Shown piece by piece: positions 1 to 8,915 of a stretch of DNA of 64,000 nt (position 1 is the stretch's first letter; every line of letters starts with the position of its first letter). The translations under genes were made by a program, and so were the position numbers. The DNA lies in contig NZ_CP029145.1 of assembly GCF_003149515.1 (NCBI RefSeq), positions 2,914,001 through 2,978,000 on the forward strand, read 5' to 3'. The notes below the pieces were generated by a model. That model did no database searches. It saw only the letters and a list, made by a program, of their open reading frames with translations, and was not told where the DNA came from. The DNA comes from Hymenobacter nivis. GTDB lineage: Bacteria; Bacteroidota; Bacteroidia; Cytophagales; Hymenobacteraceae.

Positions 1-2046
1 TCACCGTTCCGGATTGCGTACACCATCAAAGATAAAGAGCTTTACAATCAAAAGATTAGCTTGGAATTTACCAGTCCTACACGCTATAGCATTAGCTACA
101 GTGGGCCGGGTGCCGCCCTCGATGGCGAGTATAACCTTGGGCAACAGGTATCACTGCCTGGCCTCGATTTGAAGGTGACGCCGACGCGGTATTTTGGACC
201 CGCAACCCTAACTGCAAAATACCATTTCACTGTCCAAGACGAAGGCACGGTGAATGCTTATTTAGAAAAGAATCTGGCCGTTGATATTTCGAGCGCCGAT
301 GCTAATACCATCCAGATCTCCTTTACTGATTTTAATCCCAAGAAGGCGCAGCGCATTGTCAATAAAGTTGACACTGTGTACCAACGGGCCAAAGTGCTGC
401 GCGAGCAGGAGAATACTGCGCGCACACTACGCTACCTCGACCAGCAGCTTGAAGTTAATTACGATAACCTGGAACGCGCCGAGAATCGCTACCAAGGTTT
501 CGTTGAGAAAACAAAAACGTACGACGTAAGGTCGGAAGTGGCGGCACTGGCTGCCAAAGGCGAGAGCTTGGAGGAGCAACGGCTGAAGCTAAACCAAAAC
601 CTGGTGCTACTAAGCGAAATCTCCCGCATGGTGCAACAGCAAACCCATATTACCCGAAACGAGAACGAAACGATAGAGCAAAGTATTCCGGGCTTGGGGG
701 ACATTAATGACCCTGTGCTGAGCCAACTGCTGAGCCAGCTTAACGGCATGCAGTGGGACCAGGAACGGATCAGGCGCTCTTATACCGGCGCCACTGAGGC
801 GGTCCAACAGAAGAACGCTCAGATGGATTACACCTTGAGCAGCATTTTACGGCAGATAACGCAGGCGCGCAAAGATTTACTTAGCAAAATAGCGTTGCTT
901 GACCGGCAGCAAAATAAGCTTGATGCCAAGCAGGAAGGGCTGCCCAGCCGAGCCACTGAGCAGGCCCGTTTGCAACGCCCGCTCGCCTTGGCTGAGGGAA
1001 CGTACACCATGCTGATGGGCAAAAAGGTGGACTACAACATTCAGAAAGCCGGCACTACTGCCGACTTCCAGATCTTGTTTCCCGCTTCGGAGCCGCGGGT
1101 ACCCATTTCGCCGGTTCGGCTCATTGTGTATGCCATTGGGCTAGCCGGGGGCCTATTCCTGGGGTTGGGGTTGACTGCGGTGCGCTACTTAATGCACAAT
1201 ACCATTACCAACACCCGGGAGTTGGAACGAAGCACGCAAGCCGCCGTGCTGGGGGTTATTCCTACTTATGGCAAGGAAAAGATGGAGGTGTCGCGCCTCG
1301 TGGTGAACGACAATCCCAAATCGGCTATTTCTGAGGCCATCCGCTCCATTCGCACCAACTTGGATTTCATCAGCTCTGCCAAGAAAAAGCGACTGATTTC
1401 GGTGACGTCCACGATATCGGGCGAGGGCAAAACGTTCGTTACAGTCAACCTGGCGGGCATTATCGCTATGTCGGGGCAACGCGTTGTTGTGCTCGACCTC
1501 GACATGCGCAAGCCCAAGGTGAACCTGGCGTTTGGGGCGGAGAACGTGAAGGGCGTGAGCACCATCCTGATTGACCGGCACTCGGTGGCGGAATGCATTC
1601 AGCGCACGTCCATTGACGCGCTGCAGTTTATTTCGGCGGGGCCCACCCCACCCAATCCATCCGAGCTGATCCTCAGCCCGCGGTTCGAGCAGATGCTGGC
1701 CGAGTTGTACGAGAGCTACGATGTAATAATAATTGACACGCCGCCGGTGGGGCTGGTGACCGACGGCATTCTGGTCATGCGGCGGGCCGATATCCCAATT
1801 TACATCGTGCGGGCCGATTATTCGCGCAAAGCCTTCATCAAGAACATGAACCGCCTGATGCGCACCAATAACCTTACCCGCATGTGCACCATTCTCAACG
1901 ACGCCCAGTCGAAGGGTGCCTATGGGTACGGCTACGGGTATGGGTACGGCTATGGCAGCGGCACGTATGGCCAAGGGTATTATGAAGATCCGGGGCCAAC
2001 CACGCGCCCAACGCTGGCGCAGAAACTGGGCCGCCTCTTCAAATAA
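1..2046 (+). CDS. Polysaccharide biosynthesis tyrosine autokinase (Wzc/BY-kinase), 5' end outside window
   Basis: The reading frame is open from base 1, so the start lies upstream; 681 residues are visible. The order is periplasmic Wzz-like chain-length domain with a long coiled coil (about bases 360-980), a second membrane segment (about 1110-1185), then a cytoplasmic BY-kinase domain. The kinase shows Walker A (SGEGKTFVTVNLA, about 1405-1450), Walker A' (VVVLDLDMRKPK, about 1486-1521) and Walker B (YDVIIIDTPP, about 1717-1746). The C-terminus carries a run of Tyr-Gly dipeptides with nine tyrosines (1921-1983), the autophosphorylation cluster typical of the family. It is followed after 27 bp by a CpsB-type phosphatase, the usual kinase/phosphatase partner that controls capsule or exopolysaccharide polymerisation and export. 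Family assignment is secure; the polysaccharide made is not visible. Confidence 0.93.
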   Translation, partial: SPFRIAYTIKDKELYNQKISLEFTSPTRYSISYSGPGAALDGEYNLGQQVSLPGLDLKVTPTRYFGPATLTAKYHFTVQDEGTVNAYLEKNLAVDISSADANTIQISFTDFNPKKAQRIVNKVDTVYQRAKVLREQENTARTLRYLDQQLEVNYDNLERAENRYQGFVEKTKTYDVRSEVAALAAKGESLEEQRLKLNQNLVLLSEISRMVQQQTHITRNENETIEQSIPGLGDINDPVLSQLLSQLNGMQWDQERIRRSYTGATEAVQQKNAQMDYTLSSILRQITQARKDLLSKIALLDRQQNKLDAKQEGLPSRATEQARLQRPLALAEGTYTMLMGKKVDYNIQKAGTTADFQILFPASEPRVPISPVRLIVYAIGLAGGLFLGLGLTAVRYLMHNTITNTRELERSTQAAVLGVIPTYGKEKMEVSRLVVNDNPKSAISEAIRSIRTNLDFISSAKKKRLISVTSTISGEGKTFVTVNLAGIIAMSGQRVVVLDLDMRKPKVNLAFGAENVKGVSTILIDRHSVAECIQRTSIDALQFISAGPTPPNPSELILSPRFEQMLAELYESYDVIIIDTPPVGLVTDGILVMRRADIPIYIVRADYSRKAFIKNMNRLMRTNNLTRMCTILNDAQSKGAYGYGYGYGYGYGSGTYGQGYYEDPGPTTRPTLAQKLGRLFK

Positions 2047-2073
2047 GCCATTTTAGGGCCCCGACCTGCACTG

Positions 2074-2856
2074 ATGGCTACTTTCTGGCAACGGCTTTTT
2101 GGCCCGGCCGCCGCGCCCGCCGCCGTGGGCCCCGCCCCGGCGGGGGCCCTAGCGGCACTGGGCGCCGACATGCACTCGCACCTGCTGCCGGGCCTCGACG
2201 ATGGCGCGGCTACGCTGGAGGACTCGCTGGCCCTGTTGCGTGAGCTGCGCCGGCTGGGATTTAAGCGGCTGGTGATGACGCCCCACATCATGGGGGACTT
2301 CTATAAAAATACGCCCGAAGGCATCCGGGGGGCCCTGGTGCTGTTGCGCGAAGCGGCCGCCGCCGAGGGCCTGGGCGACGTGGTGCTGGAGTGCGCGGCC
2401 GAATATTACCTCGACGAATTTTTAGGCCGCAAGCTGGCCGATGGCACCGAGATGCTCACCTTCGGAGGGGCCCAGCGCTACTTGCTGTTTGAGACGTCGT
2501 ACCTGAACGAGCCACTTAACCTGTACGAAATCATCTTCGAACTAAAATCGCAGGGCTACCAGCCGGTGCTGGCCCACCCCGAGCGCTACACCTACCTCTA
2601 CGGGCGGCTGGCCGACATCGAGAAGCTGCGCCGCGACTACGGCGTGCTGCTGCAAATCAACCTGAATTCACTGGCGGGCTACTACTCGCCCGCCGCGCAA
2701 AAGATTGCCGAGCAATTGATTGACGCGCGGCTCGTAGACTTTGTGGGCACCGACACGCACCACTTGCGCCACACTTCTACGCTGGGCCGCAAAGTGGCCT
2801 CTTCCCCCTACTACCAGCGTCTTTTGGAATTGCCGCTGCTCAACAAAACGCTCTGA
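2074..2856 (+). CDS. CpsB/YwqE-type tyrosine-protein phosphatase (PHP domain)
   Basis: A 260-residue PHP-superfamily metal-dependent phosphatase. The N-terminal metal site DMHSHLLPGLDDG lies about residues 30-42, followed by TPHIM, AHPERY and FVGTDTHH, which supply the remaining His, Glu and Asp ligands. Proteins of this family dephosphorylate the tyrosine tail of BY-kinases such as the gene just upstream. The ATG start at 2074 is 27 bp after the kinase stop, consistent with one operon. The first ~28 residues are Ala/Pro-rich and precede the conserved domain. Confidence 0.92.
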   Translation: MATFWQRLFGPAAAPAAVGPAPAGALAALGADMHSHLLPGLDDGAATLEDSLALLRELRRLGFKRLVMTPHIMGDFYKNTPEGIRGALVLLREAAAAEGLGDVVLECAAEYYLDEFLGRKLADGTEMLTFGGAQRYLLFETSYLNEPLNLYEIIFELKSQGYQPVLAHPERYTYLYGRLADIEKLRRDYGVLLQINLNSLAGYYSPAAQKIAEQLIDARLVDFVGTDTHHLRHTSTLGRKVASSPYYQRLLELPLLNKTL

Positions 2857-2859
2857 GCC

Positions 2860-3846
2860 ATGATTTTTGTCACGGGTGGCACCGGGCTGATTGGCTCTTT
2901 TCTGCTGCGGGCCCTGCGGGCGCGGGGCCTGCCGGTGCGCGCCCTGCACCGGGGCCCCGTGCCCGCCGGGGCACCGGCGGGCGTGGAGTGGCTGGCCGGC
3001 GACTTGCTCGATACTGACCTATTGCGGGCAGCCCTCACGCCCGACGTTACGCACGTGTTTCACTGCGCCGGGCTGGTGTCGTACGCGCCGCAGGACTTGG
3101 AGCTGCTCCAGCGCGTGAACGTGGACGGCACGGCGGGCGTGGTGGACGCGTGCCTGGACCGGCCGGGCATCCGGCTGGCGCACGTATCGTCGGTGGCGGC
3201 GCTGGGCACGCCCACGGCCCCGGGGCCCCAAGTGGTGACGGAAGCCACCATCTGGGACCTGGGGGCCGCCCACCCCGCCTACGCCACCAGCAAATACCTG
3301 GGCGAGCTGGAGGTGTGGCGCGGCGCGGCCGAAGGCTTGTCCACCGTCATCGTGAACCCGTCGGTGGTGCTGGGGCCCGGCGACTGGCACCGCAGCAGTA
3401 CCCGCCTGCTGCGCTACGCCTACGACCAGCACCGCTTCTACACCCGCGGCTTGGTCAACTTCGTGGATGTGCGCGACGTGGTGGCGCAACTACTGGCCCT
3501 GGCCCTGGACCTGCCCACCATGCGCGACCAGCGCTTTATTCTGAGCGCCGGGGCCCTGCCGCTGGCTGATTTCTTTCAGCAGGCGGCGGTGGCGCTGGGC
3601 CGCCGCCCGCCCACGGTGGCCGTGCCCGACTGGGCGGCCGAGGGCATTTGGCGGGTGGAGCACGTGCGGGCCCTGCTAACGGGAGCCCGGCCGCTCATCA
3701 CCCGCGATACGGCCCGCGCCGGCCGCCACCCCATTACCTACGCCAGCGCGCGGGTGCAACAGGCTACTGGCCTTCCCTTCAAACCGTTATCTGAAACCAT
3801 CGCCTGGTGCGCAGCCACTTTGATAAAAGCGGCTGCGGCGACGTAG
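2860..3846 (+). CDS. NAD-dependent epimerase/dehydratase family protein (extended SDR)
   Basis: A 328-residue extended short-chain dehydrogenase. The N-terminal Rossmann motif TGGTGLIG (residues 5-12) binds NAD(P), and the catalytic YxxxK is YATSK at residues 141-145 with HVSSVAALG supplying the upstream serine. It begins 3 bp after the phosphatase stop, so it is probably co-transcribed with the polysaccharide genes. The sequence resembles the dihydroflavonol-reductase-like branch used for many substrates, so a sugar-nucleotide role is suggested only by position. Substrate unknown. Confidence 0.85.
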   Translation: MIFVTGGTGLIGSFLLRALRARGLPVRALHRGPVPAGAPAGVEWLAGDLLDTDLLRAALTPDVTHVFHCAGLVSYAPQDLELLQRVNVDGTAGVVDACLDRPGIRLAHVSSVAALGTPTAPGPQVVTEATIWDLGAAHPAYATSKYLGELEVWRGAAEGLSTVIVNPSVVLGPGDWHRSSTRLLRYAYDQHRFYTRGLVNFVDVRDVVAQLLALALDLPTMRDQRFILSAGALPLADFFQQAAVALGRRPPTVAVPDWAAEGIWRVEHVRALLTGARPLITRDTARAGRHPITYASARVQQATGLPFKPLSETIAWCAATLIKAAAAT

Positions 3847-4020
3847 CTTTAGCCGCTGAAGACAACCACATCTGTGGCGCGGAGTTTTTTCGTTAATCGC
3901 ACGGATTTTGGGGAATATTGTTAGTAATATTGGTTAAACCCCGGCGCCCACCGGTTGCACCGCGCCTGGCTTTAGCGGCCGGGCCGGGTCGCACCAGCCC
4001 CGGGGCTTAGCGGCGATACT

Positions 4021-5424
4021 ATGCGAATGAACGAACATTATGAAAACCACCGGGCCGTGCTTGACACCGTCCGGCGCTTCGAGCAAATGCAGGCCCGCCA
4101 AGAGTCTGTTTTTTTCGACCTGGAAGATTTTGAATTAATCATTGACCACTACGTCACCAACGCCCGGTTTGAGGAGGCGTTGCAGGCGTGCGAAGCCGCG
4201 CTCGGCCAGTACCCTTTCTCTACAGAACTGCTCATCGACCGGGCGCAGGTGACGGCCATGCGCGGCGACTACACCGAAGCCGAGCGCCAGATTGACCACG
4301 TAGCCACCATTGACCCTACCAACGCCGACGTGGCCGTGACGCGGGGCATCATCAGCACCCAGCGCGGGCAGTTTGCCGAGGCCGTGGCATTTTTCCAAAT
4401 TGGCTTGGAGCAGGAGCCTGAGCGCGACGACATCCACTTCAACTTGGGCCTGGCCTACCAGAGCTGGCAGAAGTTCAAGAGCGCCGCCAAGCACTACAAG
4501 CAGAGCCTGCGCCTGAACCCCGATAACGAAACCGGCGTGCAGGAGCTGCTGCACTGCCTGGAAATCAGCGGCCGGCTGGAAGAGCACTTGGAGTTCTTCC
4601 AGAAATTCACCGACGACGACCCTTACGCGGCAATGGCCTGGTACAACCTGGGCCAGTATTGGTACCGGCGCGAGGACTTCACGAAGGCCGCCGAGGCGTT
4701 TGACTACGCCATCGTCATCAGCCCTGATTTTTACGACGCCCACCACTGGCTGGCCGATGCGTTTGTCTGCCAGGAAGAATTCCGCAAGGCCATTGCCGAG
4801 TTTGAGCTGAGCTATGCGCCCGGCGAGCCCACCGACGAGGCCATGTGCAACATTGGCGAGTGCTACGAGAAGCTGCGCGAGTGGGACGCGGCCCGGCGCT
4901 TCTACCGCCAGGCCCTGGAGCTGAACCCCGAGATGGACGAGGCCTGGTTTGGCCAGGGCGTGCTGATGCAGGAGCAGGAGCGCTGGATGGAAGCCATCCA
5001 CTTCTTCCGCAAGGCCACCGAGCTGTACGGCGACAGCGGCGAGTACTGGGCGGCGCTGGGCGCGGCTGAGAACCAGGTGGGCAACGTCGTCAGCGCCCTG
5101 GAGGCCTACGAAAAAGCCACCGAAGTGGCCCCCGAGGAAGCCCAGGGCTGGGTAAATTGGAGCGCCATCCTCTACGAGCAAGGCCACTTTGGCGAGGCGG
5201 CCGCGCTGGTGCAGCACGCCGTGGAGCTGCACCCCCACGAGGCCCACTTCCACTACATGCGCTGCGCTTACTTGCTGGCCGACGGCCACTTGCGCGAGGC
5301 GTACCAGTCGCTGGAGACGGCCCTGGCCCTGAACTACGACCAGCACACGCTCCTGTTCGATTACTTCCCCGAGCTGCGCCGCCAACCGGCCCTGCTGCGC
5401 CTCATCGACCAGCACCGATCGTAG
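4021..5424 (+). CDS. Tetratricopeptide repeat protein
   Basis: A 467-residue soluble protein without signal peptide or membrane segment. Almost the whole length is made of about eleven TPR units; clear examples are the repeats around FNLGLAYQSWQKFKSAAKHY, WYNLGQYWYRREDFTKAAEA and CNIGECYEKLREWDAARRFY. TPR superhelices act as protein-protein scaffolds. No enzymatic domain is visible. It precedes a phosphosulfolactate synthase-like gene but a good rho-independent terminator separates the two, so they are probably separate units. Specific role unknown. Confidence 0.88.
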   Translation: MRMNEHYENHRAVLDTVRRFEQMQARQESVFFDLEDFELIIDHYVTNARFEEALQACEAALGQYPFSTELLIDRAQVTAMRGDYTEAERQIDHVATIDPTNADVAVTRGIISTQRGQFAEAVAFFQIGLEQEPERDDIHFNLGLAYQSWQKFKSAAKHYKQSLRLNPDNETGVQELLHCLEISGRLEEHLEFFQKFTDDDPYAAMAWYNLGQYWYRREDFTKAAEAFDYAIVISPDFYDAHHWLADAFVCQEEFRKAIAEFELSYAPGEPTDEAMCNIGECYEKLREWDAARRFYRQALELNPEMDEAWFGQGVLMQEQERWMEAIHFFRKATELYGDSGEYWAALGAAENQVGNVVSALEAYEKATEVAPEEAQGWVNWSAILYEQGHFGEAAALVQHAVELHPHEAHFHYMRCAYLLADGHLREAYQSLETALALNYDQHTLLFDYFPELRRQPALLRLIDQHRS

Positions 5425-5442
5425 CGGTGGGGCCCCGGCTGC

Positions 5443-5450
5443 TATTTTTG
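5443..5450 (+). promoter_or_regulatory. Candidate -7 element (TATTTTTG)
   Basis: TATTTTTG fits the Bacteroidota -7 consensus TAnnTTTG and lies 80 bp before the phosphosulfolactate synthase start. No convincing -33 TTTG is present, and the hairpin at 5453-5486 would lie in the transcribed leader, which weakens the call. Confidence 0.25.
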
Positions 5451-5452
5451 CA

Positions 5453-5486
5453 CCTGCCTGCCCTTTGGGGCGGGCAGGTTTTTTTA
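5453..5486 (+). terminator. Rho-independent terminator after TPR gene
   Basis: An 11-bp stem (5453-5463 with 5468-5478, one G-T pair) with a TTTG loop is followed directly by a run of seven T. It closes the TPR transcription unit. Confidence 0.85.
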
Positions 5487-5529
5487 TTTCCGCCGCGCTT
5501 GCCGGCCCATTCTCCGCTTGTTTTTGCCC

Positions 5530-6360
5530 ATGAACTACTCGATCAACCAACTTCCCGACCGCACCGCCAAGCCCCGCGAGCAAGGCTATACCATGGTAAT
5601 GGACAAGGGCATGAGCCTGCGCGAGGTGGAAGATTTTCTGGAAGTTGGCGCCATGTACACCGACGTGGTGAAGCTGGGCTGGGCCACGTCGTACATAGTA
5701 CCCAACCTGAAGCGCAAGCTGGAAATTTACCGGGCGGCTGGCATCCCGGTGTATTTCGGGGGCACGCTGTTCGAAGCCTTCATTATCCGCAACCAGTTCG
5801 ACGACTACCGCCGCCTACTCGACCAGTACCAGATGGAGTACGCCGAGGTGTCGGACGGCAGCATCGACCTGGCCCACGACCGAAAGTGCGAGTACATCCG
5901 CGACCTGAGCAAGACCGTGCGGGTGCTGAGCGAAGTGGGCAGCAAGGACGCCGAGAAGATTATTCCGCCCTACAAGTGGATTTCGCAGATGGAAGCCGAG
6001 CTGGCTGCCGGGGCCATTAAGGTCATCGGCGAGGCCCGCGAGGGCGGCAACGTGGGCCTGTTCCGCAGCACTGGCGAAGTGCGCTCGGGCCTGGTGGAAG
6101 AGATTCTGACCAAGATTCCGGGCGAGAAAATCATCTGGGAGGCCCCGCAGAAGGCCCAGCAAGTGTGGTTCATCAAGCTGCTCGGGGCCAACGTGAACCT
6201 GGGCAACATTGCCCCCAACGAAGTAGTGAGCCTCGAAACCATCCGCCTGGGCTTGCGCGGCGATACGTTTACCCACTTTCTCGATATGGATGCGGTGGAC
6301 CCCATGTTCCGCCCCGCCGCCAAAACCAGCAAGCCCGGCACGTCCATGCCCCGCGGCTAA
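5530..6360 (+). CDS. Phosphosulfolactate synthase-like protein (ComA family)
   Basis: A 276-residue TIM-barrel protein of the ComA family. Characteristic segments are DKGMSLREVEDFLEVGA near the N-terminus, DVVKLGW, VYFGGTLFEAF, EVSDGSIDL and GNIAPNEVVSLETIRLGLR. Characterised members add sulfite to phosphoenolpyruvate to give (2R)-phospho-3-sulfolactate, the first step of archaeal and some bacterial coenzyme M synthesis. No ComB, ComC or other coenzyme M genes are nearby, so in this organism it may feed another sulfonate, for example a sulfonolipid precursor (inference). ATG at 5530 was chosen because the conserved N-terminus starts there; a TTG four codons upstream is less likely. Confidence 0.85.
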   Translation: MNYSINQLPDRTAKPREQGYTMVMDKGMSLREVEDFLEVGAMYTDVVKLGWATSYIVPNLKRKLEIYRAAGIPVYFGGTLFEAFIIRNQFDDYRRLLDQYQMEYAEVSDGSIDLAHDRKCEYIRDLSKTVRVLSEVGSKDAEKIIPPYKWISQMEAELAAGAIKVIGEAREGGNVGLFRSTGEVRSGLVEEILTKIPGEKIIWEAPQKAQQVWFIKLLGANVNLGNIAPNEVVSLETIRLGLRGDTFTHFLDMDAVDPMFRPAAKTSKPGTSMPRG

Positions 6361-6501
6361 CCTTTGGGGCCCCGGCGCGGGCATTACGCACGCATCCTCA
6401 CCAAAACGCTGGTCTCTTCTTGGCAGGGGCCGGCGTTTTGGCTGTTGGGGCAGGGCTTTGCGCCGGGATAATTTTCTTTGTTGCCTACTCTTTTGCGTCC
6501 G

Positions 6502-7164
6502 ATGGAAATCCTTAAACACCTCTTCGACCTGCTGCTGCACCTCGACAAAACCCTCGTGAACGTAGTGCACGACTACGGCAGCCTCACGTACCTCATCCTG
6601 TTCCTCATCATTTTCACCGAAACGGGCATCATCGTCTTTCCTTTTCTGCCCGGCGACTCGCTGCTGTTTGCCGCTGGGGCCCTGGCGGCCCGCCCCGAAA
6701 CGGGCCTGAGCGTGTGGGTGATCATCCCACTGCTGATTACGGCGGCCTTCGCCGGCGACAACGTGAACTACGCCGTGGGCGACTACTTGGGGCCCCGGGT
6801 GTTTCAGCAGGATTTTCGGTTTTTGAGACGCAAATACCTGGAACAGACCCAGGCTTTCTATGCCAAGCACGGCGGCAAAACCATCATTATGGCCCGCTTT
6901 GTGCCGATTGTGCGCACGTTCGCGCCGTTTGTGGCCGGCGTGGGCACCATGACGTACCGCCACTTCGCGTCGTATAGTATCGTGGGGGCCGTGCTGTGGG
7001 TGGTGCTGCTGACGCTGGCAGGCTACTTGTTTGGCAACATCGAAATGGTGAAGAAAAACTTCGAACTCATTGTACTGGGCATAATTGCCTTATCAGTGCT
7101 GCCGCCGCTGTGGTCGTTCCTGAAAAGCAAGCTGAGTCCCCGGACCGGGACCCCGGCGCAGTAG
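6502..7164 (+). CDS. DedA family membrane protein
   Basis: A 220-residue integral membrane protein with DedA (SNARE-associated, VTT) signatures: FPFLPGDSLLFAAG in the first re-entrant region, the GDNVNYAVGDYLG segment, and ARFVPIVRTFAPFVAGVG in the second. These Arg/Pro-containing loops are typical of DedA proteins linked to lipid-carrier flipping, envelope integrity and membrane potential. ATG 6502 was chosen over an in-frame TTG at 6478. The aroE gene follows after 23 bp, so the two may share a transcript. Confidence 0.9.
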   Translation: MEILKHLFDLLLHLDKTLVNVVHDYGSLTYLILFLIIFTETGIIVFPFLPGDSLLFAAGALAARPETGLSVWVIIPLLITAAFAGDNVNYAVGDYLGPRVFQQDFRFLRRKYLEQTQAFYAKHGGKTIIMARFVPIVRTFAPFVAGVGTMTYRHFASYSIVGAVLWVVLLTLAGYLFGNIEMVKKNFELIVLGIIALSVLPPLWSFLKSKLSPRTGTPAQ

Positions 7165-7187
7165 CCGTCCGTTTTTATTCCTGCCCC

Positions 7188-7934
7188 ATGCGTGAGTTCG
7201 GACTCATCGGCCGCTCGCTCGGCCACTCGTTTTCGCAGACCTATTTCACCCAGAAGTTCCACGACCTGGGCCTGGCCGACTGCCGCTACGGCTTGTTTGA
7301 GCTGGCTAACGCCGCTGAACTGCCGGCGCTGCTGCGCGCCAACCCGGGCCTGCGGGGGCTCAACGTGACTGTACCTTACAAGGAAGAAGTGTGGCCTTTT
7401 CTGGATGAAGTGGTGCCCGCGGCGGCCCGCATCGGGGCCGTGAACGTGATTGACGTGCGCCCCGACGGCCGCCTAGTGGGCCACAACACTGACTACATTG
7501 GCTTCCGTGAGTCGCTGCGCCGGTTTTTCCCCGGCCGGGGCCCCGGAGCCCCGGCCCTGGTGCTGGGCATGGGCGGGGCGGCCAAAGCTGTGGAAGCCGC
7601 TTTGCACGACCTGGGCATTCCGTACCAGCTGGTGGGCCGCCGCCCGGGGGGCCCCGGCCTCACCTACGCCGACCTGACGCCAAAAGTACTGGCCGCGCAC
7701 CCGCTCATCGTCAACGCCACGCCGGTGGGCACGTTTCCCCACGTGGACGAAGCCCCGGACTTGCTCTACGGGGCCCTCACGCCGGGCCACTACCTCTACG
7801 ATTTGGTGTACAACCCGCGCGAAACCACGTTTATGGCCCGCGGCCGGGCGGCGGGGGCCCACGTCAAGAACGGCTTCGAGATGCTGTGCCTGCAAGCCGA
7901 GGCCGCCTGGGACATCTGGAACCTACCGGCTTAA
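7188..7934 (+). CDS. aroE: Shikimate dehydrogenase
   Basis: A 248-residue enzyme that reduces 3-dehydroshikimate to shikimate with NADPH in the shikimate pathway. The N-terminal substrate domain shows GLIGRSLGHSFS and NVTVPYKEEV (catalytic Lys in YK), then GAVNVID and HNTDYIGF (catalytic Asp). The nucleotide-binding domain has LGMGGAAKA and NATPVGTFP. It is a little shorter than the common ~270 residues but all motifs are present. ATG 7188 aligns with the family start; upstream in-frame codons overlap the DedA gene and are rejected. Confidence 0.95.
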   Translation: MREFGLIGRSLGHSFSQTYFTQKFHDLGLADCRYGLFELANAAELPALLRANPGLRGLNVTVPYKEEVWPFLDEVVPAAARIGAVNVIDVRPDGRLVGHNTDYIGFRESLRRFFPGRGPGAPALVLGMGGAAKAVEAALHDLGIPYQLVGRRPGGPGLTYADLTPKVLAAHPLIVNATPVGTFPHVDEAPDLLYGALTPGHYLYDLVYNPRETTFMARGRAAGAHVKNGFEMLCLQAEAAWDIWNLPA

Positions 7935-7953
7935 GCTTCGCTAAACCGCAAAC

Positions 7954-7987
7954 AAAAAGGGCTGCCCGTATGGGCAGCCCTTTTTTG
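7954..7987. terminator. Bidirectional terminator between aroE and wrbA
   Basis: A perfect 9-bp stem (7959-7967 with 7972-7980, loop GTAT) is flanked by A5 on the left and T6 on the right, so it can end transcription of the convergent aroE and wrbA genes on both strands. Confidence 0.88.
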
Positions 7988-8005
7988 TATCTAGAAGCGT
8001 TGCGC

Positions 8006-8617
8006 TTACTTGGCCAGCTTGCTGGCAATTTCGGCCGTGTGCTTGCCTTGGAAGCGGGCGCCTTCCAACTCGTTCTCGCTGGGCTGGCGCTCGCCTTTAC
8101 CGCCGGCCACAGTGCTGGCGCCGTAAGGCGTGCCGCCGGTCACTTCCTCGTGGCCCATCTGGCCCTGCCAGGCGTAGGGCAGGCCCACAATGACGAAGCC
8201 GTGGTGCAGCAGCTCGGTGTGGAAAGAGCGGAGGGTTTCTTCCTGGCCGCCGTGCTGGGTGGCCGTGCTCACGAAAGCGCCGCCCACTTTGCCCACCAGG
8301 GCCCCCGTGGCCCATAGGCCGCCGGTGCTATCCATGAACGCCTGCATCTGGCCACAGAGGTTGCCGTAGCGCGTGGGCGTGCCGAAGATGATGGCGTCGT
8401 ACTGCGTCAACTCGTCGGGCGTAGCCACGGGCACGTGGGCAAAGGCCTGCTGGGCCCCGGTGGCCCCGGTTTTGTCGAGCAATTCCTTGGGCAGCGTTTC
8501 GGGCACGCGCTTTACTATTACTTCGTTGCCAGCTACTTGGCGGGCGCCTTCGGCTACGGCTTCGGCCAATTTCCAGACGTGGCCGTAGGTGGAATAAAAC
8601 AGAACCAGCGTTTTCAT
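8006..8617 (-). CDS. wrbA: NAD(P)H:quinone oxidoreductase, WrbA type
   Basis: A 203-residue flavodoxin-like FMN protein. The N-terminus has the FMN phosphate loop ([17 protein letters not shown]) and the middle has [20 protein letters not shown], then a [18 protein letters not shown] segment and a Tyr/Gly-rich C-terminal part ([12 protein letters not shown]), all diagnostic of WrbA. WrbA reduces quinones by two electrons and protects against redox cycling. The gene stands alone, convergent to aroE, and its upstream region carries a near-perfect operator-like half-site array. Confidence 0.95.
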   Translation of the reverse strand: MKTLVLFYSTYGHVWKLAEAVAEGARQVAGNEVIVKRVPETLPKELLDKTGATGAQQAFAHVPVATPDELTQYDAIIFGTPTRYGNLCGQMQAFMDSTGGLWATGALVGKVGGAFVSTATQHGGQEETLRSFHTELLHHGFVIVGLPYAWQGQMGHEEVTGGTPYGASTVAGGKGERQPSENELEGARFQGKHTAEIASKLAK

Positions 8618-8915
8618 CGGGTTAGGGTTTGGGTTGGAAAAATGAGAGATTAACAGGCATTACCATACAAATGTACATACATTAAATGTAGCGACATGTT
8701 TTGCGGGCGCGTTACTTTTCGTTGCTGCTTAACTTATTTTAGGGAGCCGTGCCTGCCCGTGCAACCATCGGGGGGCGGCTGGCCTCCCGGGAATAGCCCA
8801 CGGCTTTGCTAGTTCTACCCACCTCGCGCGCCCCTATGCCGGACTTTTTCTTTTTCGCTCATTTCACCGCTGGTCCTACCGGGCACCGGGTCGGTTTTTA
8901 CCGCCGGCCCCGCGC
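8618..8915. other. Divergent intergenic region, wrbA / sigma factor
   Basis: Apart from the wrbA promoter/operator at 8668-8690, nothing coding is visible. The half nearest the sigma factor gene is GC-rich without a recognisable promoter. Confidence 0.6.
8668..8690 (-). promoter_or_regulatory. wrbA promoter with three alternating half-sites
   Basis: On the minus strand, TACATTTG (8668-8675) matches the Bacteroidota -7 consensus TAnnTTTG about 50 bp before the wrbA start. Overlapping it are three six-base half-sites in alternating orientation: AATGTA 8670-8675, TACATT 8678-8683 and AATGTA 8685-8690. A repressor bound here would cover the -7 element. The likely regulator type (HxlR or MarR, common for quinone-responsive genes) is inference. 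Confidence 0.5.

Noticed and set aside
3906..3932. Promoter before the TPR gene (TTTTG...TAATATTG)
   Set aside because: The -7-like element has a mismatch and the spacing to TTTTG is about 14 bp, too short for the Bacteroidota promoter.
4135..5583. Long open frame opposite the TPR gene
   Set aside because: It mirrors the codon periodicity of the sense gene, has no domain and no start context; GC-rich genes commonly leave such antisense frames open.
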